In this document: piece by piece, positions 9,405 through 17,903 of the stretch | Layout of the letters: every line of letters begins with the position of its first letter | How positions within the stretch are numbered: the first letter of the stretch is position 1 | NCBI RefSeq assembly: GCF_900099825.1 | Contig: NZ_LT629693.1 | Span: 7,575,001-7,639,000, forward strand | DNA from: Bradyrhizobium ottawaense | GTDB lineage: Bacteria > Pseudomonadota > Alphaproteobacteria > Rhizobiales > Xanthobacteraceae | Direction: 5' to 3' | Length of the DNA stretch: 64,000 nucleotides | The notes under the pieces: model-generated | The model's database searches: none | The model's input: the letters and a program-made list of their open reading frames with translations, nothing else | Told to the model about the DNA's origin: nothing | Made by a program: the position numbers and the translations under genes

Positions 9405-9680
9405 CTACTTGGCTCGCGCGGCCGTAGCGCTCGCCTGCGTCTTTTTCTTCTTCGCGGCCTTTTTCGGCGCTGTAGGGGACGGAGGTGCCGCTTCCTCCGG
9501 CTTGCTCTCCGCGGCAGGGGCGGTGACCTGCGGCGTCGCCGGCCCGATGCTATTGCAATCGGCGTTTGGGTAGAACTGGGCGCAATAGCCCGGTTCGGGG
9601 TTGGCAGCCTGCGCCCGCGCTTCCGCCACCATCGCAACCGATAGCACCGTGAGCGCGCAGAAAAGGGTCAATCGGGTCAT
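9405..9680 (-). CDS. Tiny exported protein with EPGYCA-x-FYPNA-x-C motif (copy 2)
   Basis: 91-aa paralogue of the product of 9052-9312. Signal peptide MTRLTLFCALTVLSVAMVAEARAQ (cleavage near ARA-QAA), then EPGYCAQFYPNADC and SIGPATP, then a long Ala/Pro/Lys tail (KKAAKKKKTQ). The tail has the composition of a linker or polyanion-binding extension and is unlike copy 1. It lies 36 nt downstream of moaC on the same strand. Function unknown. Confidence 0.72.
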   Translation of the reverse strand: MTRLTLFCALTVLSVAMVAEARAQAANPEPGYCAQFYPNADCNSIGPATPQVTAPAAESKPEEAAPPSPTAPKKAAKKKKTQASATAARAK

Positions 9681-9716
9681 ATTGCGTTTCCTTGCCTTCT
9701 TAGTCTGCCGCGCCGT

Positions 9717-10235
9717 TTATTCGCCGGCGCGGTAATGCCCGGACTTGCCGCCCTTTTTCTCGACGAGGTGAATACCCTCGATGCGGACGCCGCGTTCGAC
9801 CGCCTTGATCATGTCGTAGATCGTGAGACAGGCGACCGATACCGCGGTCAGTGCCTCCATCTCGACGCCGGTAGGCCCGGTGACCTTCACGGTGGCGCGG
9901 ACGATGCAGCCGGGCAGCTTGTTGTCGGGCGTGATGTCGAGCGTCACCTTCGACAGCGCCAGCGGATGGCACAGCGGGATCAGGTCCGAGGTGCGCTTCG
10001 CCGCCATGATGCCGGCGATGCGGGCGGTGCCGAGCACGTCGCCCTTCTTGGCGTTGCCGGAAACGATCAGGTCCAGCGTCGCCTTGCGCATGACGACGCG
10101 GCCTTCGGCGACCGCAATGCGTTCGGTTGCCGGCTTGGCCGAGACGTCGACCATTCGCGCTTCGCCCGAGGCGTCGATATGAGTGAGGGTGGTGCCGCCT
10201 TTGGAAGGGTCACCTCTGGAAGGCTTGCGTGCCAT
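9717..10235 (-). CDS. moaC: Cyclic pyranopterin monophosphate synthase MoaC
   Basis: 172-aa cytoplasmic enzyme. With MoaA it converts GTP to cyclic pyranopterin monophosphate, the first intermediate of molybdenum-cofactor synthesis. Family blocks are all present: [53 protein letters not shown], and [19 protein letters not shown] with catalytic-site KAVERG after it. The ATG at 10235 lies 3 nt beyond the trpC stop, so the two genes are almost certainly co-transcribed. Confidence 0.96.
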   Translation of the reverse strand: MARKPSRGDPSKGGTTLTHIDASGEARMVDVSAKPATERIAVAEGRVVMRKATLDLIVSGNAKKGDVLGTARIAGIMAAKRTSDLIPLCHPLALSKVTLDITPDNKLPGCIVRATVKVTGPTGVEMEALTAVSVACLTIYDMIKAVERGVRIEGIHLVEKKGGKSGHYRAGE

Positions 10236-10238
10236 CGT

Positions 10239-11060
10239 CTAGCGGGTTCCGGTGGCGCGGGGCGTGTCGGTGCGGGCCAGCAGCGCACGGGTTGCCGCCG
10301 TCACGTCGGCCTGCCGCATCAGGCTTTCGCCGACCAGGAAGGTCGACATCCCCACGCGCGCGAGTCGGGCGAGGTCGGCCGGGGCAAAGATACCGCTCTC
10401 GCCGACCATCAGCCGGTCTTTCGGGATCAGCGGCGCCAGCGCCTCGCTGGTCGACAGCGTGGTCTCGAAGGTGCGGAGGTTGCGGTTGTTGACGCCGATC
10501 ATCGGCGAACGAAGTTTCAGGGCGCGATCGAGTTCAGCGCGGTCGTGGACTTCGATCAGCACGTCCATGCCAAGCTCAATCGTCGCGTCCTCGATATCCC
10601 TGGCCACGGCATCGTCGAGCGCTGCCATGATGATCAGGATGCAGTCGGCGCCGTGGGCGCGGGCTTCCACCACCTGATAGGTGTCGAACATGAAATCCTT
10701 GCGCAGCACCGGCAGATGGGTCGCCGCGCGGGCCGCCACCATGAAGTCGAGATGGCCCTGGAACGAAGGCGTGTCTGTCAGCACCGACAGGCAGGCCGCG
10801 CCGCCGGCTTCATAAGCTTTGGCCAGCACCGGCGGATCGAAATCGGCCCGGATCAGCCCCTTCGAGGGCGAAGCCTTCTTCACTTCCGCGATCAGCGCAT
10901 AGTCGCCGCGCGCGAGTTTTTCGCGAATCGCGCGCACGAAACCGCGCGGCGGCGAGGCGGTTTTGGCACGTGCCTCGACCTCGGCCAGCGGATGCGCGCG
11001 CTTGGCGGCGGCGATTTCCTCGCGCTTGTACGTCTCGATCTTGGTGAGGATATCGGACAT
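10239..11060 (-). CDS. trpC: Indole-3-glycerol-phosphate synthase TrpC
   Basis: 273-aa TIM-barrel enzyme that closes the indole ring in tryptophan biosynthesis. Characteristic blocks: [19 protein letters not shown] (catalytic Lys and phosphate contacts), [39 protein letters not shown] and [12 protein letters not shown], ending in [10 protein letters not shown]. It follows trpD by 17 nt, with GGGAG before the ATG, and leads directly into moaC. It is a stand-alone enzyme, not fused to TrpF. Confidence 0.97.
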   Translation of the reverse strand: MSDILTKIETYKREEIAAAKRAHPLAEVEARAKTASPPRGFVRAIREKLARGDYALIAEVKKASPSKGLIRADFDPPVLAKAYEAGGAACLSVLTDTPSFQGHLDFMVAARAATHLPVLRKDFMFDTYQVVEARAHGADCILIIMAALDDAVARDIEDATIELGMDVLIEVHDRAELDRALKLRSPMIGVNNRNLRTFETTLSTSEALAPLIPKDRLMVGESGIFAPADLARLARVGMSTFLVGESLMRQADVTAATRALLARTDTPRATGTR

Positions 11061-11077
11061 GTCAGGCGCTCCCGCGG

Positions 11078-12091
11078 TCAGCCGTTGGAAACCGCGATCA
11101 GGTGTTTGAGCCGTGCCGCCGCGGCACCGCTGTCGAGCGACGTGGTGCCGAGCGCCACGCCTTCCTTCAAATCCTTGGCGCGGCCGGCGACGATCAGCGC
11201 CGCCGCGGCGTTCAACAGAGCGACGTCCCGATATGCGCTCGGCTTGCCGTTGAGCACGCCTTGCAGCGCTACCGCGTTGGCATCGGCGTCGCCGCCCTTG
11301 AGGCCGTCGCCGCCGGCGCGAGCAAGGCCTGCGTCCTCCGGTGTCACCTCGAAGGTGCGGATGTTGCCGTTCTCGAGGCTCGCTACGAAACTCGGGCCGG
11401 TGAGGGTGATCTCGTCGAGCCCGTCGGAGCCATGCACCACCCAGACGGATTCGGAGCCGAGATTCTTCAGCACCTGCGCCAGCGGCTGCACCCAGTGCCG
11501 GGAGAACACGCCGACCATCTGCCGTTTGACGCCGGCCGGATTGGAGAGCGGCCCGAGCAGGTTGAAGATGGTGCGGGTGGCGAGTTCGACCCGGGTCGGA
11601 CCGACGTTTTTCATGGCGGGGTGATGTGAGGGCGCAAACATGAAGCCGATGCCGGCCTCCCGCACGCAGTGGCCGACCTGTTCCGGCGTCAGGTCGATCT
11701 TGACGCCGAGCGAGGCCAGCACGTCGGCGGCGCCCGAGCGCGACGACAGCGCGCGGTTGCCGTGCTTGGCGACCGGCACGCCGGCGCCCGCGACGATGAA
11801 GGAAGCGCAGGTCGAGACGTTGACCGAGCCGGAGCCGTCGCCGCCGGTGCCGACCACGTCGACGGCGTTCGCGGGCGCCGTGACCCGCAGCATCTTGCCG
11901 CGCATCGCCGACACCGCACCGGTGATCTCGTCGACGGTTTCGCCGCGCACCCTGAGCGCCATCAGCAATCCGCCCATCTGCGAGGGCGTCGCCTCGCCGG
12001 ACATCATGCTGTCGAAGGCGGATGCCGCTTCGTCACGCGACAGCGTCGCGCCGGTGGCAACTTTTCCGATGATAGATTTGAAGTCGTCCAT
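11078..12091 (-). CDS. trpD: Anthranilate phosphoribosyltransferase TrpD
   Basis: 337-aa enzyme that transfers phosphoribose from PRPP to anthranilate, the step before TrpF and TrpC. PRPP-binding [15 protein letters not shown] and [17 protein letters not shown] are clear, as are [12 protein letters not shown] and [15 protein letters not shown] 12091 is taken as the start; a GTG codon immediately before it (12094) is equally possible. It lies in the minus-strand series ppiD-trpD-trpC-moaC. trpE and trpG are not in the window. Confidence 0.96.
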   Translation of the reverse strand: MDDFKSIIGKVATGATLSRDEAASAFDSMMSGEATPSQMGGLLMALRVRGETVDEITGAVSAMRGKMLRVTAPANAVDVVGTGGDGSGSVNVSTCASFIVAGAGVPVAKHGNRALSSRSGAADVLASLGVKIDLTPEQVGHCVREAGIGFMFAPSHHPAMKNVGPTRVELATRTIFNLLGPLSNPAGVKRQMVGVFSRHWVQPLAQVLKNLGSESVWVVHGSDGLDEITLTGPSFVASLENGNIRTFEVTPEDAGLARAGGDGLKGGDADANAVALQGVLNGKPSAYRDVALLNAAAALIVAGRAKDLKEGVALGTTSLDSGAAAARLKHLIAVSNG

Positions 12092-12139
12092 CACGTGCTT
12101 TCAGGCAAATGCTTTCGGGCAAGTTCTTGCAGCATTGCG

Positions 12140-14041
12140 TCAGTTGTTGGCGCCCGTCACCTGCGCGAAGGCGGCCTGATTGATGGTGGTGCCGATTTCA
12201 GATTCGATCTTGGTGACGTATTGCGCGACCTGTTCGTCGGTCAGTCCGCGCTGCAACGTCTCCTTGAGCTTCTTCATCTCGTCGGAATTCGCATCGACCT
12301 GCGGCACGCTGACATCGGTGACGCGGAACACGATCCACGCGCTGCCCCCGGCGTCAGGCGTCTGCCCGACGCCGTCCTTGGGCGTGCGGAAGGCGGCTGT
12401 GACGACAGAGGAGGGCACGCCGGTCGGCGAGGCGTCGCGGCGGAAACCCGTGGCGGTCTCGACCTTGGTTCCGATCGCGCTTGCCTCTGCGGCCAGCGTG
12501 GCGCCTTGCTCGAGCTTTTGCACGATCTCGGTCGCCTTCGCCCGCAGCTTTTCCGAGATCTGGTCTTCGCGCCATTTCGCTTCGACCTGGTCCTTGACCT
12601 CGTCGAGGCTGCGCTCGCGCGAGGGCGTGACGCCGAGCACGTCGTACCAGACATAGCCGCCGCGGAACTGGATCGGGTCGTTGTCGACGCCGATGTCGCT
12701 GTTGAAGGCCTGCGAGACCACGTCGAGACCCTGGGGAATATTGGCCACAGGCTGTCCGGTCGGCAGACGGCCCGAGCGATCGACGGCGTCGATCGTCACG
12801 GCGGTCAGCCCGAGCTTCTGCGCGGCTTCCACCACGTTGGAGCCGCCGCTGCGCTCGTCTTCCATCTTGTTCTGGATTTCGGCGACCTTGACGCGCGCGC
12901 GCTCGGTCGCGAGTTCCTTCTTCACCTGGGCCGCCACACTCTCATAGGTCGGCGTGACGCCCGGTTCGATCTTGCCGATCTTGACCAGCGCCACACCGAA
13001 CCGGCCCTGCACCGGCTGGCTCACTTCGCCACTGGGCAGCGCGAACGCAGCGTCGGCAATGGCGGGATCGATGATCGCGGATTTCGTGATCAGGCCGAGG
13101 TCGACGTCGGACAGATTGAGGTTGCGCTCCTTGGCGAGATCGTCGAACGACAACCCGCCGGTGATGCGGCTGCGTGCTGCCAGCGCTTCGTCGGCATTGG
13201 GAAACACGATCTGCGACACTTCGCGCTTCTCCGGCGTGCCGATCTTGTCGCGACGCTGCTCGAAGACCTTCTTCGCATCCTCGTCGGAGACGTCGCTCCA
13301 TTTGCCGATCTCTTCGGGATTGATCACGACAAAAGCCAGCTTGCGATATTCGGGCGCGCGGAACTGGGTCTTGTGGTCCTCGAAATAGGCGGCCAGCGTC
13401 TCGGGCGAGGGCGCCTCGATGGTGCCGGCCTGCGCGGCATCGAGCTTGAGATAGTCGATCGAACGCTGCTCGTTCTGGAAACGGGTCAGTGCATCCATCA
13501 TCAGCTTCGGCGGCTCAAGGCCTGCGGAAATCGTACCCGCGATCTGGCGCCGCAGCCCGACGCGCCGCTGTTCGGCGAGATAGCGCTGCTCGGTGTAGCC
13601 GAACTGCCGGATCGCGGCCTGGAACCGCGCCGGCTCGAAGGTGCCGCCCAGCCCCTTGAAGTTGGGGTCGGCATAGATCGTCCGCATGGTTTCGGCCTCG
13701 GACTGGCCGAGCCCCATGCGCCGGGCTTCCTCGTCGAGGGCAGCTTCAGCGATGGTCTGCTGCAGCACCTGACGGTCAAGCCCGAAGGCGCGGGCCTGGT
13801 CCATGGTCAGGGGACGGCCGAAACTGCGGCCAAGCTGCTGCAGCTTGTCGGTGTAGATCTGGCGGAACTGCTCGGTCGAAATCTCGGTCTTGCCGATCTT
13901 GGCCAGGGAGGACTGTCCGAATCCCTTGAAGATGTCGGCGATGCCCCAGACCCCGAAACTGACGATCAAAACGCCCATGACGACGCTCATGATCGCCTTG
14001 CCGAGCCAGTTTGATGAGGCCTTGCGTATTCCTCGAAGCAT
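12140..14041 (-). CDS. ppiD: Membrane-anchored peptidyl-prolyl isomerase PpiD-like
   Basis: 633-aa SurA/PpiD-type periplasmic folding factor. The N-terminus is cytoplasmic and basic (MLRGIRKASSNWLGKAI), followed by one TM helix (about 17-36, VVMGVLIVSFGVWGIADIF), a SurA-N-like helical region, and a parvulin-type domain around residues 265-355 (REVSQIVFPNADEALAA, GLSFDDLAKE, DLGLITKS, FALPSGEVSQPVQGRFG). The rest is the C-terminal helical chaperone region. It starts a minus-strand gene run with trpD 48 nt downstream, an arrangement I associate with Bradyrhizobiaceae. Confidence 0.9.
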   Translation of the reverse strand: MLRGIRKASSNWLGKAIMSVVMGVLIVSFGVWGIADIFKGFGQSSLAKIGKTEISTEQFRQIYTDKLQQLGRSFGRPLTMDQARAFGLDRQVLQQTIAEAALDEEARRMGLGQSEAETMRTIYADPNFKGLGGTFEPARFQAAIRQFGYTEQRYLAEQRRVGLRRQIAGTISAGLEPPKLMMDALTRFQNEQRSIDYLKLDAAQAGTIEAPSPETLAAYFEDHKTQFRAPEYRKLAFVVINPEEIGKWSDVSDEDAKKVFEQRRDKIGTPEKREVSQIVFPNADEALAARSRITGGLSFDDLAKERNLNLSDVDLGLITKSAIIDPAIADAAFALPSGEVSQPVQGRFGVALVKIGKIEPGVTPTYESVAAQVKKELATERARVKVAEIQNKMEDERSGGSNVVEAAQKLGLTAVTIDAVDRSGRLPTGQPVANIPQGLDVVSQAFNSDIGVDNDPIQFRGGYVWYDVLGVTPSRERSLDEVKDQVEAKWREDQISEKLRAKATEIVQKLEQGATLAAEASAIGTKVETATGFRRDASPTGVPSSVVTAAFRTPKDGVGQTPDAGGSAWIVFRVTDVSVPQVDANSDEMKKLKETLQRGLTDEQVAQYVTKIESEIGTTINQAAFAQVTGANN

Positions 14042-14353
14042 GGGTCCGTCTTCTATCTAGAAATTAAGGGGCTGATTTTATTCGCTTTTTCGGTTTCCCG
14101 CCCGCACCTCAGCCATAAGTGCGGGAATAGATGTTCTATTTTCAGTCTCGGCACGGTCTAACTTGCCGATAGCCCCCGCGGCAAGCCTGCCTCGGTGCGC
14201 GCTTTTGGCATATTGAGGGTTGCGATCCGTCCCCCTGACCCGCCAAAGATTGCCTTGAACGCGCGCTCCGTAGCGCCATTTTCGGCCCCCCGGGTCGCAG
14301 CGGCCTTGCGCGTGCGGGAAGTCTTCTCAGCCACGCCGCCAACCGCTGATGCG
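14042..14353. other. 312-bp region upstream of ppiD, no assigned gene
   Basis: It holds the presumed ppiD promoter and leader. A hairpin with arms CCCGCAC/GTGCGGG at 14,099-14,123 lies in the leader. On the minus strand an alternative open frame (14,158-14,580) covers much of it; its product is low-complexity and I do not accept it as the main gene, though it could be the frameshifted tail of the adjacent small exported protein. Confidence 0.45.
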
Positions 14354-14587
14354 TCAGCAGCCGCCCACGGGTTCTCTTCCCGAACAGTCCAGGAAGCAGG
14401 AGCCCACGCACTCGCGTGCCGTCCCACGAAATCGCGCGATGGAGTTTGATACGCCAAGGATGCCATTTTCCACTCTCGCCGTGGTTCTGACGCGACCTGC
14501 GTCCGGAACAGTGACGTCGACCTGAGCTTGAGCCGAGGTAGCGCACAGTACGGCCATGATTGCGAGGCAACGGAAAGCAAGTCTCAA
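14354..14587 (-). CDS. Small exported hypothetical protein, TTG start
   Basis: 77-aa product of unknown function. I chose TTG 14587 because GAGGAGGAAGC immediately precedes it, an unusually good ribosome site, and because the protein then begins with a normal signal peptide (LRLAFRCLAIMAVLCATSAQAQ). The mature part is short: VDVTVPDAGRVRTTARVENG, then a Cys-containing end (RECVGSCFLDC). A different frame remains open well past this stop (to 14,158), so a frameshift in a longer ancestral gene is possible. Confidence in the start is better than confidence in the C-terminus. Confidence 0.5.
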   Translation of the reverse strand: MRLAFRCLAIMAVLCATSAQAQVDVTVPDAGRVRTTARVENGILGVSNSIARFRGTARECVGSCFLDCSGREPVGGC

Positions 14588-14683
14588 AGCTTCCTCCTCG
14601 AATTTTCCTGCCGAGACGTATCGTAGACTGGGCATCCGATTAGTGCGAGATTTCGCTACCTTGACCATTCCGAGGCGCCGGGA

Positions 14684-15070
14684 TTGCCTCGCTTATCCAA
14701 TTTCGTCGGTGTCGCCGTGGAAAAAAAAGCAATCGCACTCAATGCCGTTCCCGCCTGGCCCGGTATCAAGGATGATTTTATCCTTCGCTACGAAGGGCAC
14801 GAGATTGGCCGCATCCGACGGCTTGCAGGTGTTTGGGAATGGGCCATCACCATTCCCATGGCGATGCCGACATGGGCGCAAGGAAGCACCGACAATCTTG
14901 AGGACTGCAAGAAGGCGTTCGCAACCGCCTGGGGACGGATTATGAGTACGACCAACCCGGAGCGGCTCAATCGGGCCTGGGAACTGGAGCGCGCCGTCGA
15001 GGCAAGGCGACAGCGGATCGACGCGACCTCGCAAGGTGGTAAGATAGAGCCCGGTTCAGGCGACCGTTGA
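14684..15070 (+). CDS. Hypothetical protein, WPGIKDDFILRYEG family
   Basis: 128-aa cytoplasmic protein with a TTG start. It contains WPGIKDDFILRYEGHEIGRIR, then W-W aromatic residues (GVWEWAITIPMAMPTWAQGS) and a helical C-terminus in which LEDCKKAFATAWGRIM is recognisable. This arrangement (a short beta-rich part reading an aromatic small-ligand-like motif, then a helix) recurs in hypothetical proteins of rhizobia as I remember them; no function is known to me. An alternative GTG start lies at 14,717. Confidence 0.6.
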   Translation: MPRLSNFVGVAVEKKAIALNAVPAWPGIKDDFILRYEGHEIGRIRRLAGVWEWAITIPMAMPTWAQGSTDNLEDCKKAFATAWGRIMSTTNPERLNRAWELERAVEARRQRIDATSQGGKIEPGSGDR

Positions 15071-15101
15071 TCACCACCCCCTAACCGTCAGTGAGTTGTC
15101 G

Positions 15102-15743
15102 ATGGCGACTTTCATTTCGTTGGTGAGAGGCGACGCCAGCTCGGGATACACGGCGTCCGTTCCGGACTTTTCCGGATTCGCGGTGCAGGCGACGACCCTG
15201 GATCATGTTTTGGCCAAAGTGCGCGAAGCGCTTGCCGCGCACATCGAGCGCCTGCTTGCGAACAACGAAACCGTCCCCGTTCCGACGTCCGTCGACGCGA
15301 TCAAATGCGATGAGGCATTGCTGCTGTTTGCCGTTGAGATGCCGGACGATATCGGCGCCGTGCGTGTTGATCTGCCCATTCCGGCGCTGGCGCTCGCCCG
15401 AATAGATTCCTTTGCCGGCCGCAACGGTCTCACGCGCGCTTCGTTGTTCGTCAGCGCCGTCGATCGCTGGATCGTTCAAGAGACCTCGCCGCGCCAGGGG
15501 ATGCGCGAGAGGTCAACCGGGCCGACCCTGTTCGACTTTATTACTCCGCCCGAACTCAAAATGGAGACGGTGACAACGAATATCGATCGGCCCGGTGAAA
15601 CCGCAGTCGAACGGAGCGAGGTCAATCCCGCTGACGATATCGACGTGAAACGCAGCGTCGACAATATTACCCAGGAGCTGGAGCGTTTGCTGGAGGAGAG
15701 TTCGCATCAGCAGCCAGCGTCGGGTGGCAAAAAAGACGACTAG
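15102..15743 (+). CDS. HicB-like antitoxin domain protein without adjacent HicA
   Basis: 213 aa. The N-terminal about 90 residues look like the HicB partial-RNase-H fold: ATFISLVRGDASSGYTASVPDFSG, then VREALAAHIERLL, with the GYTASVPDFSG loop diagnostic. Next comes a ribbon-helix-helix-like segment (LPIPALALARIDSFAGRNGL, then TRASLFVSAVDRWI, about residues 90-125), the DNA-binding half of HicB-like antitoxins. The last 75 residues are an acidic, probably disordered tail. No HicA-type dsRBD toxin gene (about 60-80 codons with GSH motif) is seen on either side, so this is an orphan or has been recruited as a regulator. Confidence 0.72.
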   Translation: MATFISLVRGDASSGYTASVPDFSGFAVQATTLDHVLAKVREALAAHIERLLANNETVPVPTSVDAIKCDEALLLFAVEMPDDIGAVRVDLPIPALALARIDSFAGRNGLTRASLFVSAVDRWIVQETSPRQGMRERSTGPTLFDFITPPELKMETVTTNIDRPGETAVERSEVNPADDIDVKRSVDNITQELERLLEESSHQQPASGGKKDD

Positions 15744-15826
15744 GACATTCGGCAGAACTTCATCTGGAACTGGCCGCATGCCTCTGCTAGCGCATCCCTG
15801 ATGCTGACATTTGCGAGAATTTTGAC

Positions 15827-16579
15827 ATGACCGACGCCATCCGGCCGCTGATCGCGGGCAACTGGAAAATGAACGGCCTGAAATCGGCCCTCGCCGAATT
15901 CGATGCCATGGTCGCAGGCGCCGCGGGTTTGGCCGCCAAGGCCGATTTGCTGGTCTGCCCGCCGGCGACCTTGATCGCAGGCTTCGCCGATAGAGCGCGG
16001 GGCTCCAAACTCGCCGTTGGTGCCCAGGATTGCCACCCGAAAGCCTCCGGCGCCCATACGGGCGATCTCTCGGCGGAAATGCTGGCGGATGCGGGCGCCG
16101 GCGCCATCATTGTCGGCCATTCCGAGCGGCGCGCCGACCACGGCGAAACCGATGCGCTGGTGCGCCAGAAGGCCGAAGCCGCCTGGCGAGCCGGGCTAAC
16201 CGCCATCGTCTGCATCGGCGAGACCCAAAAGCAGCGCGATGCCGGGCAAACCTTGGACGTCTGCGGCGGCCAGCTCGCGGGATCGCTGCCTGATGGTGCG
16301 ACCTCGGCCAATCTGGTGGTGGCCTATGAGCCGGTCTGGGCGATCGGGACCGGGCTGACGCCAACAACCGGAGATGTCGAGCAAGTTCATCGGTTTATCC
16401 GGGGAGTGCTCACCGATCGATTTAAGGCCGAAGGCGGCAAGGTCCGCATTCTCTATGGCGGTTCGGTCAAACCCTCGAACGCCGCGGAGCTGATGGCGGT
16501 GGCCAACGTCAATGGCGCCCTGGTCGGCGGCGCCAGCCTGAAGGCTGCGGATTTCCTGGCGATCGCGGCGGGCTGCTAG
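15827..16579 (+). CDS. tpiA: Triosephosphate isomerase
   Basis: 250-aa glycolytic and Calvin-cycle enzyme interconverting dihydroxyacetone phosphate and glyceraldehyde 3-phosphate. Catalytic residues are intact: Lys14 in GNWKMNG, His in IVGHSERR and Glu in [12 protein letters not shown]; the phosphate-binding end [12 protein letters not shown] is also present. It is convergent with the GNAT gene downstream, and the two stop codons share the palindrome CTAG at 16,576-16,579. Confidence 0.97.
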   Translation: MTDAIRPLIAGNWKMNGLKSALAEFDAMVAGAAGLAAKADLLVCPPATLIAGFADRARGSKLAVGAQDCHPKASGAHTGDLSAEMLADAGAGAIIVGHSERRADHGETDALVRQKAEAAWRAGLTAIVCIGETQKQRDAGQTLDVCGGQLAGSLPDGATSANLVVAYEPVWAIGTGLTPTTGDVEQVHRFIRGVLTDRFKAEGGKVRILYGGSVKPSNAAELMAVANVNGALVGGASLKAADFLAIAAGC

Positions 16580-17109
16580 GCCGTCGCCCGCTCGTTCAGC
16601 CGCTTCCAGTAGATCAACGTGCCGGTGAGGCCGCCATGCGGCTTCAGCGCGTAATCCGGAATGACCCCGGTCAACTGGAATCCCAACCGCTCGTATAATC
16701 CGGCGGCGCCTTCATCCTGGGCGGTATCGAGCACCAGGAGCCAGCGACCGCGTTCGAGCGCGATGCGCTCGGCTGCGCGCAGCAACGCCGTCGCGACGCC
16801 GCGATGGCGGTGACTGAGGCGTGTCATCATCTTGGCAATCTCGGCGCGATGCGGCTGGTTCGGCGGCAGGTTGAGCAACAGCGTGACGGTGCCGATCAGA
16901 TGATCGCCGTCAAAAGCGCCGAGCACGATCCTTTCGCCGCGTGCCGCCGCGCGGAGCGAGTCGTGCCAGAACGCCTCGGCAGCTTGCAACGGCATCGGGT
17001 GCATGAAGCTGACCGAACCGCCATGCGCGACCGTCTCCACCAGTATTTCGCTCAATGCCGCAATCGTGTCCGGCGAAGCCGTGAGGGGTACAATTTGGAT
17101 CGGCGGCAT
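16576..17109 (-). CDS. GNAT family N-acetyltransferase
   Basis: 177-aa acyl-CoA-dependent acetyltransferase. The acetyl-CoA-binding motif A is [22 protein letters not shown] (split as RHRGVAT and LLRAAERIA), preceded by the beta strands of [17 protein letters not shown] and followed by [20 protein letters not shown] and the typical aromatic end. The start at 17109 lies 4 nt after the stop of the XRE-cupin regulator, so the two form a regulator-enzyme pair. Substrate unknown. Confidence 0.88.
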   Translation of the reverse strand: MPPIQIVPLTASPDTIAALSEILVETVAHGGSVSFMHPMPLQAAEAFWHDSLRAAARGERIVLGAFDGDHLIGTVTLLLNLPPNQPHRAEIAKMMTRLSHRHRGVATALLRAAERIALERGRWLLVLDTAQDEGAAGLYERLGFQLTGVIPDYALKPHGGLTGTLIYWKRLNERATA

Positions 17110-17113
17110 GGTG

Positions 17114-17680
17114 TCAGCTCCGGGCGAGGGCAACGACGTAGACACAAGGTGCCGAGGTCTCGTTGGCAAAGGTGGTTTCCGCGGGCGGGCCAAAACCGAG
17201 GCAGTCGCCGGTACCAAGTTCATGCCGCTCGCCGGCCTCGATGATGACCAGCGCGCCTGACAGTACCCACAGGGTTTGGCGGATACGGGCATAGGATGAA
17301 GCTGGCAGTGTTACCTGCTGCTTTGCCGGCATTTCGACCCTGACGATCTCGATCGGGTTATCGGGACGGCTGAACACCTGCCGGCGCAGGTAGCCGGTCT
17401 CGGGATCGCGCCACACTTGTTGGTCGGCCGCCCGCGAAAGGCGCTCGCCCTGGCCCTCGGCGCGCAGCATCAGACCCGCCAGCGTCAGGTCGAAGGCGCT
17501 CGCCAGCCGCACCAGCACGACGGCGGTCGGGCTGACCTCGGCGCGCTCGATCTTGCTGATGGTGGCCTTCGAGACACCCGAGCGTTCGGCGAGATCGGCC
17601 AGGGACCAGCCGCGGCTGTCGCGCTCAAGCCGCAGCCGGTGGGCGAGGCGGTTACTGAGGTTGTCTATAATAGTATTCAT
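17114..17680 (-). CDS. XRE-family transcriptional regulator with cupin domain
   Basis: 188 aa. A helix-turn-helix domain (about residues 8-62: LERDSRGWSLADLAERSGVS, then KATISKIERAEVSPTAVVLV) is joined to a C-terminal cupin sensor (about 115-185: TLWVLSGALVIIEAGERHEL, then GTGDCLGFGPPAETTFAN). It probably controls itself and the GNAT gene 4 nt downstream, with a small molecule read by the cupin. The start codon lies inside an AT-rich 8-bp inverted repeat (17,666-17,692), and there is no Shine-Dalgarno sequence, which suggests a leaderless message. Confidence 0.9.
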   Translation of the reverse strand: MNTIIDNLSNRLAHRLRLERDSRGWSLADLAERSGVSKATISKIERAEVSPTAVVLVRLASAFDLTLAGLMLRAEGQGERLSRAADQQVWRDPETGYLRRQVFSRPDNPIEIVRVEMPAKQQVTLPASSYARIRQTLWVLSGALVIIEAGERHELGTGDCLGFGPPAETTFANETSAPCVYVVALARS

Positions 17681-17714
17681 ATGTCTATTATAAGAGAAAT
17701 TCGGATGGCCTCAA
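17666..17714 (-). promoter_or_regulatory. Promoter and dyad operator of the XRE-cupin gene, probably leaderless
   Basis: Reading the minus strand, TTGAGG (17,714-17,709), a 16-nt spacer and TATAAT (17,692-17,687) form a near-consensus sigma-70 promoter whose start point would fall at or next to the ATG (17,680). The perfect dyad TATAATAG (17,666-17,673) / CTATTATA (17,685-17,692) covers the -10 box and first codons. The same bases also give a 20-bp-spaced direct repeat, TGTCTAT(A/T)AT. Confidence 0.6.
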
Positions 17715-17903
17715 GCCTGAATTGAACGGATCAGGCTGGGCCGAATTCCTTGTCCCCAAAGGTTGCGGCAATTATCTCCCGGCCAGCGGTTGGGGGTGAC
17801 AATGCACCGTCCGATCGTGTAACACCGCGCAACTTCAGGAAAACCCGCAAGCCCCATATGCAGCCGAAGTCCGGCGCTGTCAGCTTGTGACGGAAGGTTA
17901 GAG

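Noticed and set aside
9735..11624. Plus-strand open frame of 629 codons over moaC, trpC and trpD
   Set aside because: Antisense shadow of three recognisable enzymes; composition is Arg/Gly/His-rich.
11669..14014. Plus-strand open frame of 781 codons
   Set aside because: Antisense to ppiD and trpD, no domain recognised.
14158..14580. Minus-strand alternative frame of 140 codons near 14.4 kb
   Set aside because: Low-complexity product; the overlapping frame has the better ribosome site and a signal peptide. Kept only as a possible frameshift remnant.
15744..15826. HicA toxin gene next to the HicB-like gene
   Set aside because: The gap to tpiA is too short and upstream 14,684-15,070 does not show the HicA dsRBD pattern.
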